Of a stretch of 38,925 bases of DNA, positions 1 through 7,066 are shown piece by piece. A program made the translations under genes and the position numbers. This stretch comes from an uncultured SAR116 cluster alpha proteobacterium (GTDB lineage Bacteria > Pseudomonadota > Alphaproteobacteria > Puniceispirillales > Puniceispirillaceae): positions 1-38,925 of the forward strand of contig CABYIQ010000017.1 in assembly GCA_902518965.1 (NCBI GenBank). Direction: 5' to 3'. A model generated the notes under the pieces. It searched no databases. It was not told the origin of the DNA and saw only the letters and a list, made by a program, of their open reading frames with translations. Positions within the stretch are counted from its first letter, which is position 1, and each line of letters begins with the position of its first letter.

Positions 1-579
1 ATCAGCCGCCAGCCATTGGATCGCATTACCTAAAATACCGCGGCTATCAATCATCCAGAATAGTATAAGAGAGCCAATTAGAGGTGTTACAATCATGGGC
101 AATAGAGAAACAAAAATAACAAGACCTTTTATTCGTTCGCTCAGAGCATTAACCCCAAGGGCAATCATCAGGCCTAAAACAATAAGTACTGGTGTTACTG
201 TAAAGGTAAAGGTAAGGGTAAATGCCATTGACCGGTAAAATGGTAGATTGCCAATAGTTTGAAAAAATGCGGATAAGCTATCAGTTGATGTCCATGCTTG
301 TTTGACTTCAGCAATTGCCAGATGGCCACGGTCAAAATAAATATCCAGCCCAACAAATCGGCCAAGAGGTTCAGCTGCACGAATTGCGCTTGTTGCATCC
401 TGATCAATCGTAGTTTCTTTTTTGCAGCCAAATGGGCCACAATTTTCAACGGTCACCAGCACAGCTTCATGCGCTGTATGCACAGATTGCAACACAACTG
501 AAACAAGCGGAAAAGCGATGAATAACAGCATCGCAAGGCCTGTCGGTAAAAAGAACCAAAAGAAAGTTGAATGTTTCAT
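1..579 (-). CDS. Sugar ABC transporter permease, MalF/UgpA type (3' part missing)
   Basis: The reading frame is open from an ATG at 579 to the left edge, giving 193 residues and no stop, so the C-terminal part lies outside the window. Residues about 6-33 form a first membrane helix. A long periplasmic loop of about 80 residues with two Cys (PFGCK region) follows, and a second hydrophobic block begins near residue 120. The segment LLPMIVTPLIGSLILFWMID near residues 156-175 resembles the conserved stretch of MBP-type sugar permeases just before the EAA loop. It is the third gene of an operon with a binding protein and an ATPase upstream, so it should form the membrane channel for the same substrate. 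The partner permease (MalG type) would be expected beyond the left edge. The substrate cannot be read from sequence. Confidence 0.85.
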   Translation of the reverse strand, partial: MKHSTFFWFFLPTGLAMLLFIAFPLVSVVLQSVHTAHEAVLVTVENCGPFGCKKETTIDQDATSAIRAAEPLGRFVGLDIYFDRGHLAIAEVKQAWTSTDSLSAFFQTIGNLPFYRSMAFTLTFTFTVTPVLIVLGLMIALGVNALSERIKGLVIFVSLLPMIVTPLIGSLILFWMIDSRGILGNAIQWLAAD

Positions 580-598
580 GGCGTGTATTTGAACAAGT

Positions 599-630
599 TA
601 TCAGGAAGGGGTGCACACCCCTTCCTGATA
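599..630 (-). terminator. Strong intercistronic stem-loop between binding protein and permease
   Basis: This is a perfect inverted repeat with 15-bp arms (TATCAGGAAGGGGTG and its complement) around a 2-nt centre. It lies in the 63-nt gap between the binding-protein stop and the permease start. No U-tract follows in the operon direction. It is therefore more likely a partial terminator or mRNA 3'-end stabiliser, as known for malE-malF type operons where the binding protein is made in excess, than a full terminator. Confidence 0.75.
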
Positions 631-642
631 GAGTTCAGCTTT

Positions 643-1869
643 TTACAGAAAGCCTTTTTCTTTTGCAGCGGCAATGTATGCAGCTTCCACGTCAGCCAAT
701 GCCTGTGCTGCAGTTTCTTTACCTTGCATGAAGTCAGACAATTCAGCACCAAGTGCTGTGTGCAATAGCCCCATATAAGGCAGCATTGGATAAGGAATTG
801 TATTTGCCTGAGCAGCGGCAAAAACCCCACGGGCAGCATCTGTTGGTGTGTAACCGTCGATCAGCCAAACAGCCTGTTTGCGGATTTCTTCATCTTTAAT
901 CATAGCTGGGTCAATGCCGTTCATCATCGCAATGAAGGTCGCTTCAGCTTCTGCATCACTGATATTTTTTGCGACTGTCCATCCGTCCCACCATAATGTG
1001 GAAGCTGGAGTGTTGCCACCGCCAACGGTCATCGGACCGGCGATGTTCATGCCATTTTTCACTTCAGCACTGACACCGTCAACATCAACCAATGTTGCTG
1101 CCCGGCTGCCCCACATATTCATTATGGCAACATTACCAGCGCGGAATTCAGCGTTGGTTGCGTTACTGTCATGGGTGAGAAAGTCAGGATTCATGTAAGC
1201 TGATAAAGCCTTCATCATTTCAAGGGCTTTGACACCAGCATCTGAATTTACATTTGGCTGAGCAGACCCTGATTTGAAATGGCTCCCGCCATAACCAAGG
1301 AACATATTGTTGAACTCTTGTGCCAGGTTCCAGCCGGCTTTATAAGCCCCACCAACCGGGTTCTGCATAATTCCTGCGCTACGAATCTTTTTGGCAGCGG
1401 CAAGCATGTCCTCATAAGTCTTTGGAGGCTGCACACCTATTTTCTTCAATACATCTTCACGATAAACCAAATGTTGGGCATTCGCCATAAAGGCAACGGC
1501 CATGACTTTACCGTCAATGGTGATCAGCTGATTCTTCTTCAGGCTTTTGCCATGCTTAGCAACCAGAGCATCCAGCGGCCGAATTACATCATTATTCATC
1601 AGTGCAACGATGGATGAATTAGCAATGATTGCTGATGTATATTCAGCAGGGTTGCCACTCATGCCAGCGACGTTAATTTTTTGATGGTCAGCTGTCAGGT
1701 TTGTTGACACCTCTGCCCCTTTGCAAGCTTGCGCGCCCTTACCGACCGATTGGATCGCCGGAAATTCATTTCCGACAACACTGACTCGTGCTGAGATATT
1801 ACACGCTTGTGCAGCTGAGCTGGCCATTATGGCAACAGCAGATGCAAAAGCAATTTTCTTTAAGTACAT
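643..1869 (-). CDS. Sugar ABC transporter substrate-binding protein (family 1)
   Basis: The 408-residue protein begins with a signal peptide (MYLKKIAFASAVAIM then SSAAQA) with likely cleavage before Cys23. The lipobox fit is poor, so a soluble periplasmic form is favoured. The body looks like an extracellular solute-binding protein of the MalE/UgpB class: early NEFPAIQ, a segment beginning LVYREDVLKKIGVQPPKTYE that is typical of the family, then GNVAIMNMWGS and WWDGWTV. Length fits the family. A GGGAGAG ribosome site sits just upstream of the ATG. It lies between the ATPase and permease genes, separated from each by a hairpin. It should capture a sugar or polyol in the periplasm; the ligand is unknown. 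Confidence 0.9.
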   Translation of the reverse strand: MYLKKIAFASAVAIMASSAAQACNISARVSVVGNEFPAIQSVGKGAQACKGAEVSTNLTADHQKINVAGMSGNPAEYTSAIIANSSIVALMNNDVIRPLDALVAKHGKSLKKNQLITIDGKVMAVAFMANAQHLVYREDVLKKIGVQPPKTYEDMLAAAKKIRSAGIMQNPVGGAYKAGWNLAQEFNNMFLGYGGSHFKSGSAQPNVNSDAGVKALEMMKALSAYMNPDFLTHDSNATNAEFRAGNVAIMNMWGSRAATLVDVDGVSAEVKNGMNIAGPMTVGGGNTPASTLWWDGWTVAKNISDAEAEATFIAMMNGIDPAMIKDEEIRKQAVWLIDGYTPTDAARGVFAAAQANTIPYPMLPYMGLLHTALGAELSDFMQGKETAAQALADVEAAYIAAAKEKGFL

Positions 1870-1892
1870 ATGACTCTCCCTTATTTAGAATG

Positions 1893-1935
1893 CAGACAGA
1901 TTTTATCTGTCTGTGCAGTTTTGCCGACTAGTCGG
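1893..1935 (-). promoter_or_regulatory. Two palindromes in the ATPase/binding-protein gap
   Basis: The 91-nt gap holds a 9-bp inverted repeat, CAGACAGAT/ATCTGTCTG (1893-1913), and a perfect 12-nt palindrome CCGACTAGTCGG (1924-1935). Read on the minus strand the latter is followed by CAAAA, and the 9-bp repeat then sits just before the binding-protein ribosome site. They may act as an attenuator, an RNA-processing structure or a second operator; the sequence alone does not decide. Confidence 0.45.
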
Positions 1936-1960
1936 ACTTGTTGTGAACAGAATAAAGGTA

Positions 1961-3016
1961 TTATGCCTCCAATCTCTCACCTGTCTGGCTGTCAAACAGA
2001 TGACAGCTTGCTTCCGGAACAGAAATGCTGACTTCGCGGCCAATTTCTGTGCGGAATTCCTTATGCGCCTTCACCGCAACAAGAGTATTGCCTGTTTTAA
2101 CTGTAACCATCGTGGCATCACCAAGTAATTCCATGGCGTAGGTTGGCGCTTTAATTTGCGCTTTGGCGGGCTTGTCTATAAGTGTGGCGTCTTCTGCCCT
2201 GAAACCCAGTGTGGCAGGCCCTTCCTTTAGCTTCAGGCCCTTAATGGATATATTTTCAGCAACAAAACAACCTGTCTTGATATGCCCCTTAATTAGATTC
2301 ATTGCGGGATTCCCGATGAAGCCAGCAACAAATAAATTCGCTGGCTTGTCATAAATTTCTGTCGGTGTACCGATCTGCTGGATAAGCCCCTTGTCCATCA
2401 CGACAACCCGATCTGCAAGGGTCATAGCTTCGATTTGATCATGGGTGACATATATCGTTGTGACTTTAAGTTCATGCTGCAGATGCTTAATTTGCGCTCG
2501 TGTTGATACGCGTAACTTTGCATCTAAATTGGACAGCGGTTCGTCCATCAAAAAAACGTTTGGTTCACGCACAATTGCTCGTGCCAGCGCGACGCGCTGA
2601 CGCTGACCTCCAGACAACTCAGCTGGTTTGCGATGCAGAAACTCATCCAGTTCAACCATCGCTGAGGCCCGCCTTACCCGCTCGTCATGGCTGCTTTGGT
2701 CAATTTTCCTGACTTTCAGCGGGAAGCGAATATTTTCATAAACATTCATATTTGGATATAGGCCATAGGATTGAAAAACCATCGCGACATCGCGATCCTT
2801 GGGCTCTAGGCCATTGACTCTTTTGCCATTTATAAAAATATCTCCGGAGCTAGCATCCTCAAGTCCTGCAATTATTCGCATGGTAGTAGTTTTCCCGCAG
2901 CCAGATGGGCCAAGCAAAACTAAAAATTCGTTATCTGCAATTGTCAGATTAAAATCGTCGACTGCAATGAACTTACCCCATTGCTTATGGATATTTTTAA
3001 GCTCTATTGACGCCAT
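1961..3016 (-). CDS. Sugar ABC transporter ATP-binding protein, MalK/UgpC type
   Basis: This is the cytoplasmic ATPase of the importer. The frame opens further upstream, but the natural start is the ATG at 3016 (MASIELKNIHKQWGKF), giving 351 residues, the usual MalK/UgpC length. Visible motifs are Walker A GPSGCGKTT, a Q-loop in VAMVFQSYGLYPN, the signature LSGGQRQRVALARA, Walker B NVFLMDEPLSNLDAKLR and the H-loop YVTHDQIEAMTLADR. A C-terminal TOBE/MalK regulatory domain follows, including LGFRAED near residue 280. It is the first gene of the operon, directly downstream of a sigma70-like promoter and a palindromic operator. The broad-specificity UgpC/MsmX class often energises several sugar importers. 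Confidence 0.93.
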   Translation of the reverse strand: MASIELKNIHKQWGKFIAVDDFNLTIADNEFLVLLGPSGCGKTTTMRIIAGLEDASSGDIFINGKRVNGLEPKDRDVAMVFQSYGLYPNMNVYENIRFPLKVRKIDQSSHDERVRRASAMVELDEFLHRKPAELSGGQRQRVALARAIVREPNVFLMDEPLSNLDAKLRVSTRAQIKHLQHELKVTTIYVTHDQIEAMTLADRVVVMDKGLIQQIGTPTEIYDKPANLFVAGFIGNPAMNLIKGHIKTGCFVAENISIKGLKLKEGPATLGFRAEDATLIDKPAKAQIKAPTYAMELLGDATMVTVKTGNTLVAVKAHKEFRTEIGREVSISVPEASCHLFDSQTGERLEA

Positions 3017-3046
3017 TGTTGGTTGGTTCCCACTTTGCAAAACAGA

Positions 3047-3066
3047 TTTTGCATACCTATGCAAAA
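3047..3066. promoter_or_regulatory. Palindromic operator TTTTGCATA-CC-TATGCAAAA
   Basis: The site has perfect 9-bp arms with a 2-nt centre in the divergent region between the ABC operon and the SnoaL gene. Another half-site, TTTGCAAAA, lies at 3034-3042. It starts where transcription from the minus-strand promoter (-35 at 3096-3091, -10 at 3072-3067) would begin, a classic repressor position. Size and symmetry suit a LacI- or GntR-family sugar-responsive repressor (inference). No regulator gene is present in the window. Confidence 0.65.
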
Positions 3067-3096
3067 ATGGTAGGAGAAGAAACAATCTTTTGACAA
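3067..3096 (-). promoter_or_regulatory. Probable sigma70 promoter of the ABC operon
   Basis: On the minus strand, TTGTCA (3096-3091) and TACCAT (3072-3067) are separated by 18 nt, matching 5/6 and 4/6 of the consensus. The start point would fall inside the palindrome at 3047-3066, which makes the pair mutually supportive. Confidence 0.5.
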
Positions 3097-3135
3097 GTTT
3101 AATTTTACGCCAGCCGTCTAAATTAAAAACATAGA

Positions 3136-4146
3136 ATGGATGCCCACATGACTGTCCGTGAAAATGATGAACTCCAGCAGGCTAAAACTTTTGTCTTGAA
3201 CTGGCAACAATCAATAGACAGCGCCACAGAAGACGGCTTACCCGCCGGTTTTGCTGAATACATGGCAGACAACTACCTTTGGCGAGGCATGCACCCGTTT
3301 CACGAACAAAGTGGTTCCGATTCTGTAATCGATGTGTTTTACCGGCCCTTTCGGAGAGCCTTCTCAGCTGTCCAGCGCCGACAAGATATTTTCTTTGCTG
3401 GGCGGAATCAGATTGATGACTTCAACTCTGTCTGGGTGGCTTCAATGGGCCATTTCATGGGCCTATTTGACCAGCCCTTTATCGGTATTTCACCGCATCA
3501 AAAAATCGTCATGATCCGATATGCTGAATTTCATAAAATTGAAAAAAATCAGATCAGTGAAACGGCTTTATTTATTGATCTTTTGCATTTGATGGCACAG
3601 GTAGGGCTGAACCCGATTATGAAACAGACAGGGGTACATCTCATACAGCCCGGTCCACAAACGCATGATGGTTTGCTCTTTGCAGACCATAATCTACAAG
3701 AGGGCAAGGCAACATTGGACCTGATCAACCGCATGATTGCAGATATTAATGAAGGCCAGTATGCAACCCCTGAAGATGAGTTGCGGCAATGCTGGCATGA
3801 CGATATGCTCTGGTGGGGTCCAACAGGAATTGGTGCGACTTATACAATCGACAGATATATCCAGCAGCATCAAAAGCCGTTCAGAACCCAGAATGAAGGA
3901 CGGCGATTCAACGGCCATATCTGTCGTATGGCTGAGGGAAACTATGGGGGTTTTTTTGGCTGGCCAAACTTGAGTTTGAGGCCATCAGGCGGTTATATGG
4001 GAATGCCGCCGCATCATGATTTTGCTGATATGCGGGTTGTGGATATCTATCGCCGTAGAGGTGATAAGCTTGCTGAGAATTGGGTTTTTATTGATCTGTT
4101 GCATTTTCTGAATATGCAGGGGCAGGATATTCTTGGTCAGATTTAA
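3136..4146 (+). CDS. Tandem SnoaL-like (NTF2-fold) protein
   Basis: The 336-residue protein is built of two NTF2/SnoaL-like halves, about residues 15-160 and 190-330. The duplication is visible: the halves end in FIDLLHLMAQVG and FIDLLHFLNMQG, and each begins with a Trp-rich strand (DNYLWRGMHP, DDMLWWGPTG). SnoaL-like folds include polyketide cyclases, dehydratases and isomerases; no specific activity can be assigned. An in-frame ATG at 3148 (MTVREND) is an alternative start; neither start has a clear ribosome site. It is divergent from the sugar ABC operon and shares its operator region, so it may act on the imported compound (inference). Confidence 0.8.
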   Translation: MDAHMTVRENDELQQAKTFVLNWQQSIDSATEDGLPAGFAEYMADNYLWRGMHPFHEQSGSDSVIDVFYRPFRRAFSAVQRRQDIFFAGRNQIDDFNSVWVASMGHFMGLFDQPFIGISPHQKIVMIRYAEFHKIEKNQISETALFIDLLHLMAQVGLNPIMKQTGVHLIQPGPQTHDGLLFADHNLQEGKATLDLINRMIADINEGQYATPEDELRQCWHDDMLWWGPTGIGATYTIDRYIQQHQKPFRTQNEGRRFNGHICRMAEGNYGGFFGWPNLSLRPSGGYMGMPPHHDFADMRVVDIYRRRGDKLAENWVFIDLLHFLNMQGQDILGQI

Positions 4147-4216
4147 TGTACTATTTTTTATATTATGAATAAAAACAGAGACTTTTTTGATAATCTACCT
4201 GCCATTCTATAAGGCT

Positions 4217-5056
4217 ATGATGCTTACCACTACAGGTGTATTTTTATTTACCTGTGTAGATGTATTCATCAAGTTACTCTCGCCGAGCTTTCAGGTTGGG
4301 CAAGTCCTTATAGTGTTCGGCCTGGGTACAGCTGCTATGTTCTGGGCAATGGCTTTGCTTTCAGGACAGTCTGTATTTGACAGACGTTATATTCATAAAG
4401 CCACCTTGTTCAGGTGCATAAGCGAAACCATTGGTGGTCTTGCTCTTGTGTTTGCACTGTCTAATTCAGCGTTATCAGTTGTCACAGCTATCATGCAGAC
4501 ATCACCTCTAGTGCTAACAGTTATGGCAGTTATATTTTTAAAAGAGAGGATAGGTCCACCGCGAATTATTGCCATTTTTATTGGATTCTTAGGTGTTCTA
4601 ATTGTTATCAGGCCAACGCTTGAAGGCGTTGATATTTTTGCTGTGTCGGCTCTTATAGGAGTAATCGGCCTTGCAGGGCGGGATTTTAGCGCGCGAATTT
4701 TGCCAAATGACATTTCGGTCATTGGTCTTTCATTTTTTGGCTCTTTGTCCGTGGCTCTTGCTGGCATTTTGCTGATGGTGTTTTCAGAGGGTTGGGTGCT
4801 GCCAGATATTACGCAGATGATGTATTGTGTAGGGATGATAATTGCTGGTGGCCTCGGCCTTTGGTGCATGTCCTTATCAATCCGTTTAGCCGATGTATCT
4901 GCGGTAAGTCCTTTTCGCTATGCGCGGATTATTTTTGGTATGATAACAGGCGTTGTTATTTTTAATGAAAATATTGACAGCTTAACGATACTTGGTTCAG
5001 CAATCATTGTAGGAGCTGGATTATATACTTGGTCACGAGAGCGGCGTTTCACCTAA
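4217..5056 (+). CDS. EamA/DMT-family transporter (N-terminus possibly frameshifted)
   Basis: This polytopic protein has about ten hydrophobic segments and EamA features such as SVVTAIMQTSPLVLTVMAVI, the VLIVIRP end of the first repeat and a C-terminal FNENIDSLTILGSAII. I start it at the ATG at 4217 (279 residues). AAGG at 4211-4214 would serve the adjacent ATG at 4220. A TTG at 4187 would add ten odd residues and has no ribosome site. An upstream ATG at 4165 encodes MNKNRDFFDNLPAIL, a plausible DMT N-terminus, but it runs into TAA one base out of frame. The family exports amino acids, purines or other metabolites; the substrate is unknown. Confidence 0.82.
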   Translation: MMLTTTGVFLFTCVDVFIKLLSPSFQVGQVLIVFGLGTAAMFWAMALLSGQSVFDRRYIHKATLFRCISETIGGLALVFALSNSALSVVTAIMQTSPLVLTVMAVIFLKERIGPPRIIAIFIGFLGVLIVIRPTLEGVDIFAVSALIGVIGLAGRDFSARILPNDISVIGLSFFGSLSVALAGILLMVFSEGWVLPDITQMMYCVGMIIAGGLGLWCMSLSIRLADVSAVSPFRYARIIFGMITGVVIFNENIDSLTILGSAIIVGAGLYTWSRERRFT

Positions 5057-5071
5057 ATTAAGAGGTGCTTA

Positions 5072-6454
5072 CTAAGCTTCATGACCTGCTAAATATCCTA
5101 ATCCAATTGCAGTTAATAAGCCGTTTCCAGAAAGATACCCGGATACATCTGGGCCAGAAACACCACAAACTGCACCCCCACATGCGAATAATCCTTGAAT
5201 TACTGAGCCATCATTTTTGATAACGCGTGCTTTTTCATCGATTGCTAAGCCGCCTTGAGTGTGAAAAAGGGTGCCTGTTACTTTCACCGCAAAAAAAGGC
5301 GGCTTTAAAAGTTTTTCAAGGGAAAATACACGACCAAATTTGTCGGGCGCTCCTTTTTCAGCTTGGTCTTTACAGTACTCAAAAGTCTCTGAGATGTTTT
5401 GGAAGGGCAGATCTAGTTTATCTGACAGCTCTTTAATACTATCAGCAGGAATTATCGCTTTGGCTGTTTCCGCATTTCTGAAGTCTTCGAATTCACGCCC
5501 AATTTCAAGAAGTCGCTCATCAAAAATATTGAAGGCGACTTGTTCAGGTTGAGCGAGAACTTTTACGGCTTGTTCAGAATAACCCTCATGCTCATTCGAA
5601 AAACGTTTTCCTTCAACATTAACTTGAATGCCGCCCTCCATCATAAGGCCCCATGTAATGAGAATACCGTGAGGGTGCGCAACAGAACCATGTCCTTGAT
5701 AACCTGTGAGGTCAACAAGCTTGCAATCAAGCTTTTCGCCCCAAAGCAAAGCTTCGCCCTGATTACCTGAATGTCCAAAATAGAGCGCATCACTCATTTC
5801 TGGTATGTGTTTCTCTATCAGTTCGGGGTTGCCCCCATATCCGTTACAGGCAAGAATGACTGACCTTGCGCGGACCGTTTCCTCTTTTCCATCAGGCCTT
5901 ATTCCTTTTGACCCTATGATTTTGTTATTATTAGTCCTGACAAGATCAGTAATTTTCAAATTACAGGAAATCAGAATTTTGCGCTGATTTGCTGCATTTT
6001 CAAGCCGCTGAATTAGAGCTGCGCCAGTTGTTTCTGGAACTGCATGCATTCGGTAACTGCTGTGGCTAGGATAAAGAAAGCTATCTAATACTTTGAAGGG
6101 GATGTCGTGTTCAACTTCAAGCCAATCGATAGCTTTCGTAACCTGTTCAATGCAAAGCTTAACATGTTTTGCATCTGCCATATTCTTATTTTTTGCCATA
6201 ATATCAGCAAAGAATATTTCCTTGCTATCCAAAATATCTTGGCGTTTCTGAGCAAGAGTCTCTGCAGCTGGGATCAAGCCTGAGGACAATGCGGTAGAGC
6301 CAGATAGCCTATCTTCACGCTCAGCGACGAGTACGCTTAGTCCTCTGTCATTTGCAGCAAGAGCAGCAGTCATACCTGCTGCACCGCCTCCAATGACGAG
6401 GCAGTCAATATCAATGTCAGCGTCAAATGCATTTTCAGTTAGGATGTCTGGCAT
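5072..6454 (-). CDS. FAD-dependent oxidoreductase, fumarate reductase/ketosteroid dehydrogenase family
   Basis: The 460-residue flavoprotein has an N-terminal dinucleotide fold (CLVIGGGAAGMTAAL, then VLVAERED near residue 42). GSTALSSGLIPA, VILACNGYGGNPE, a substrate-domain VKVTGTLFHTQGGLAID and the C-terminal flavin-binding block GLFACGGAVCGVSGP follow. This is the FAD_binding_2 architecture of fumarate reductases, urocanate reductases and 3-ketosteroid dehydrogenases, which add or remove hydrogens across an activated C=C bond. There is no signal peptide, so it should be cytoplasmic. It is the last gene of the seven-gene operon and starts 2 nt after the isochorismatase-fold gene, so it may reduce or oxidise a pathway intermediate. 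The substrate is unknown. Confidence 0.88.
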   Translation of the reverse strand: MPDILTENAFDADIDIDCLVIGGGAAGMTAALAANDRGLSVLVAEREDRLSGSTALSSGLIPAAETLAQKRQDILDSKEIFFADIMAKNKNMADAKHVKLCIEQVTKAIDWLEVEHDIPFKVLDSFLYPSHSSYRMHAVPETTGAALIQRLENAANQRKILISCNLKITDLVRTNNNKIIGSKGIRPDGKEETVRARSVILACNGYGGNPELIEKHIPEMSDALYFGHSGNQGEALLWGEKLDCKLVDLTGYQGHGSVAHPHGILITWGLMMEGGIQVNVEGKRFSNEHEGYSEQAVKVLAQPEQVAFNIFDERLLEIGREFEDFRNAETAKAIIPADSIKELSDKLDLPFQNISETFEYCKDQAEKGAPDKFGRVFSLEKLLKPPFFAVKVTGTLFHTQGGLAIDEKARVIKNDGSVIQGLFACGGAVCGVSGPDVSGYLSGNGLLTAIGLGYLAGHEA

Positions 6455-6456
6455 TC

Positions 6457-7062
6457 TTAGGATTTTTCAAACAAGTCTGTTGCTTCGGCGACTGTCAGTA
6501 TTTTGCCAACGGAGGATAGAGATTTAATAGAGTTTTCATGAATTTCAGGTGAAAATGCAGCGCAGCCATCAGAAAGAGTAATTGTATTTAAGTCTCGAAC
6601 ATGAGCATCTCGAACAGTGGAAGCAACTCCTCCATTAGTTACAATTCCACAGACAAATAACGTTTTAATCCCAGCACGCGATAGGGCAAACTCCATCCTT
6701 GTTTGATAAAATGCAGAGTAGGCAACTTTTTCAACAACCAAATCCGCTGGCTGAAGAAGGTCAACTAATGAATTGCCCCAGGAAGCGGGCAAAAAATCCC
6801 CTTTTTTCAGGAAGGGTCTTAATTTCTTTAAGTGTGATGCGATGAATGGCTCTCCGTTTTTACCAGGCACAAGCGTGAACTGAGTTGATACAATCCATCC
6901 ACCTGCTGCCCTTACAGAATTCAATAGCGGTAATATCCTTTCAGGCAGCGCGGCGATTTCTGGACTTGTCTGGTTGGCACGTCCATATGCGCCTTCAGGG
7001 TGGAGAAAGTCGTTCTGCAAATCCACTATAAGTACAGCAGAACTTTTTGGCTCTATTTTCAT
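6457..7062 (-). CDS. Isochorismatase-fold hydrolase lacking the catalytic Cys
   Basis: The 201-residue protein has the isochorismatase/cysteine-hydrolase fold. Asp14 (LIVDLQNDF) and Lys112 (VEKVAYSAF) occupy the usual catalytic Asp and Lys positions. The nucleophile position, normally the Cys of a TNxCV motif, is Gly145 in VTNGGVASTVRDA. Known family members with Gly here, such as the isochorismatase PhzD, cleave vinyl ethers without a thioester. So this protein is less likely a nicotinamidase-type amidohydrolase than the genomic context might suggest. It sits 4 nt downstream of HyuA and 2 nt upstream of the flavoprotein in one operon. Confidence 0.87.
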   Translation of the reverse strand: MKIEPKSSAVLIVDLQNDFLHPEGAYGRANQTSPEIAALPERILPLLNSVRAAGGWIVSTQFTLVPGKNGEPFIASHLKKLRPFLKKGDFLPASWGNSLVDLLQPADLVVEKVAYSAFYQTRMEFALSRAGIKTLFVCGIVTNGGVASTVRDAHVRDLNTITLSDGCAAFSPEIHENSIKSLSSVGKILTVAEATDLFEKS

Positions 7063-7066
7063 TTAC

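Noticed and set aside
199-223. Short GGTAAA tandem repeat in the permease gene
   Set aside because: About four imperfect units encoding alternating Thr/Phe/Leu in a membrane helix; it is explained by coding and too short to call a repeat locus.
3090-3095. TTGACA on the plus strand before the SnoaL gene
   Set aside because: No matching -10 at 16-18 nt; the nearest TCTAAA is 21 nt away. The same bases are better explained as the minus-strand -35 of the ABC operon.
4393-4869. 158-residue minus-strand open frame inside the DMT gene
   Set aside because: It is antisense to a clear membrane protein, with a composition rich in Pro, Ile and Lys typical of a shadow frame, and has no ribosome site or recognisable fold.
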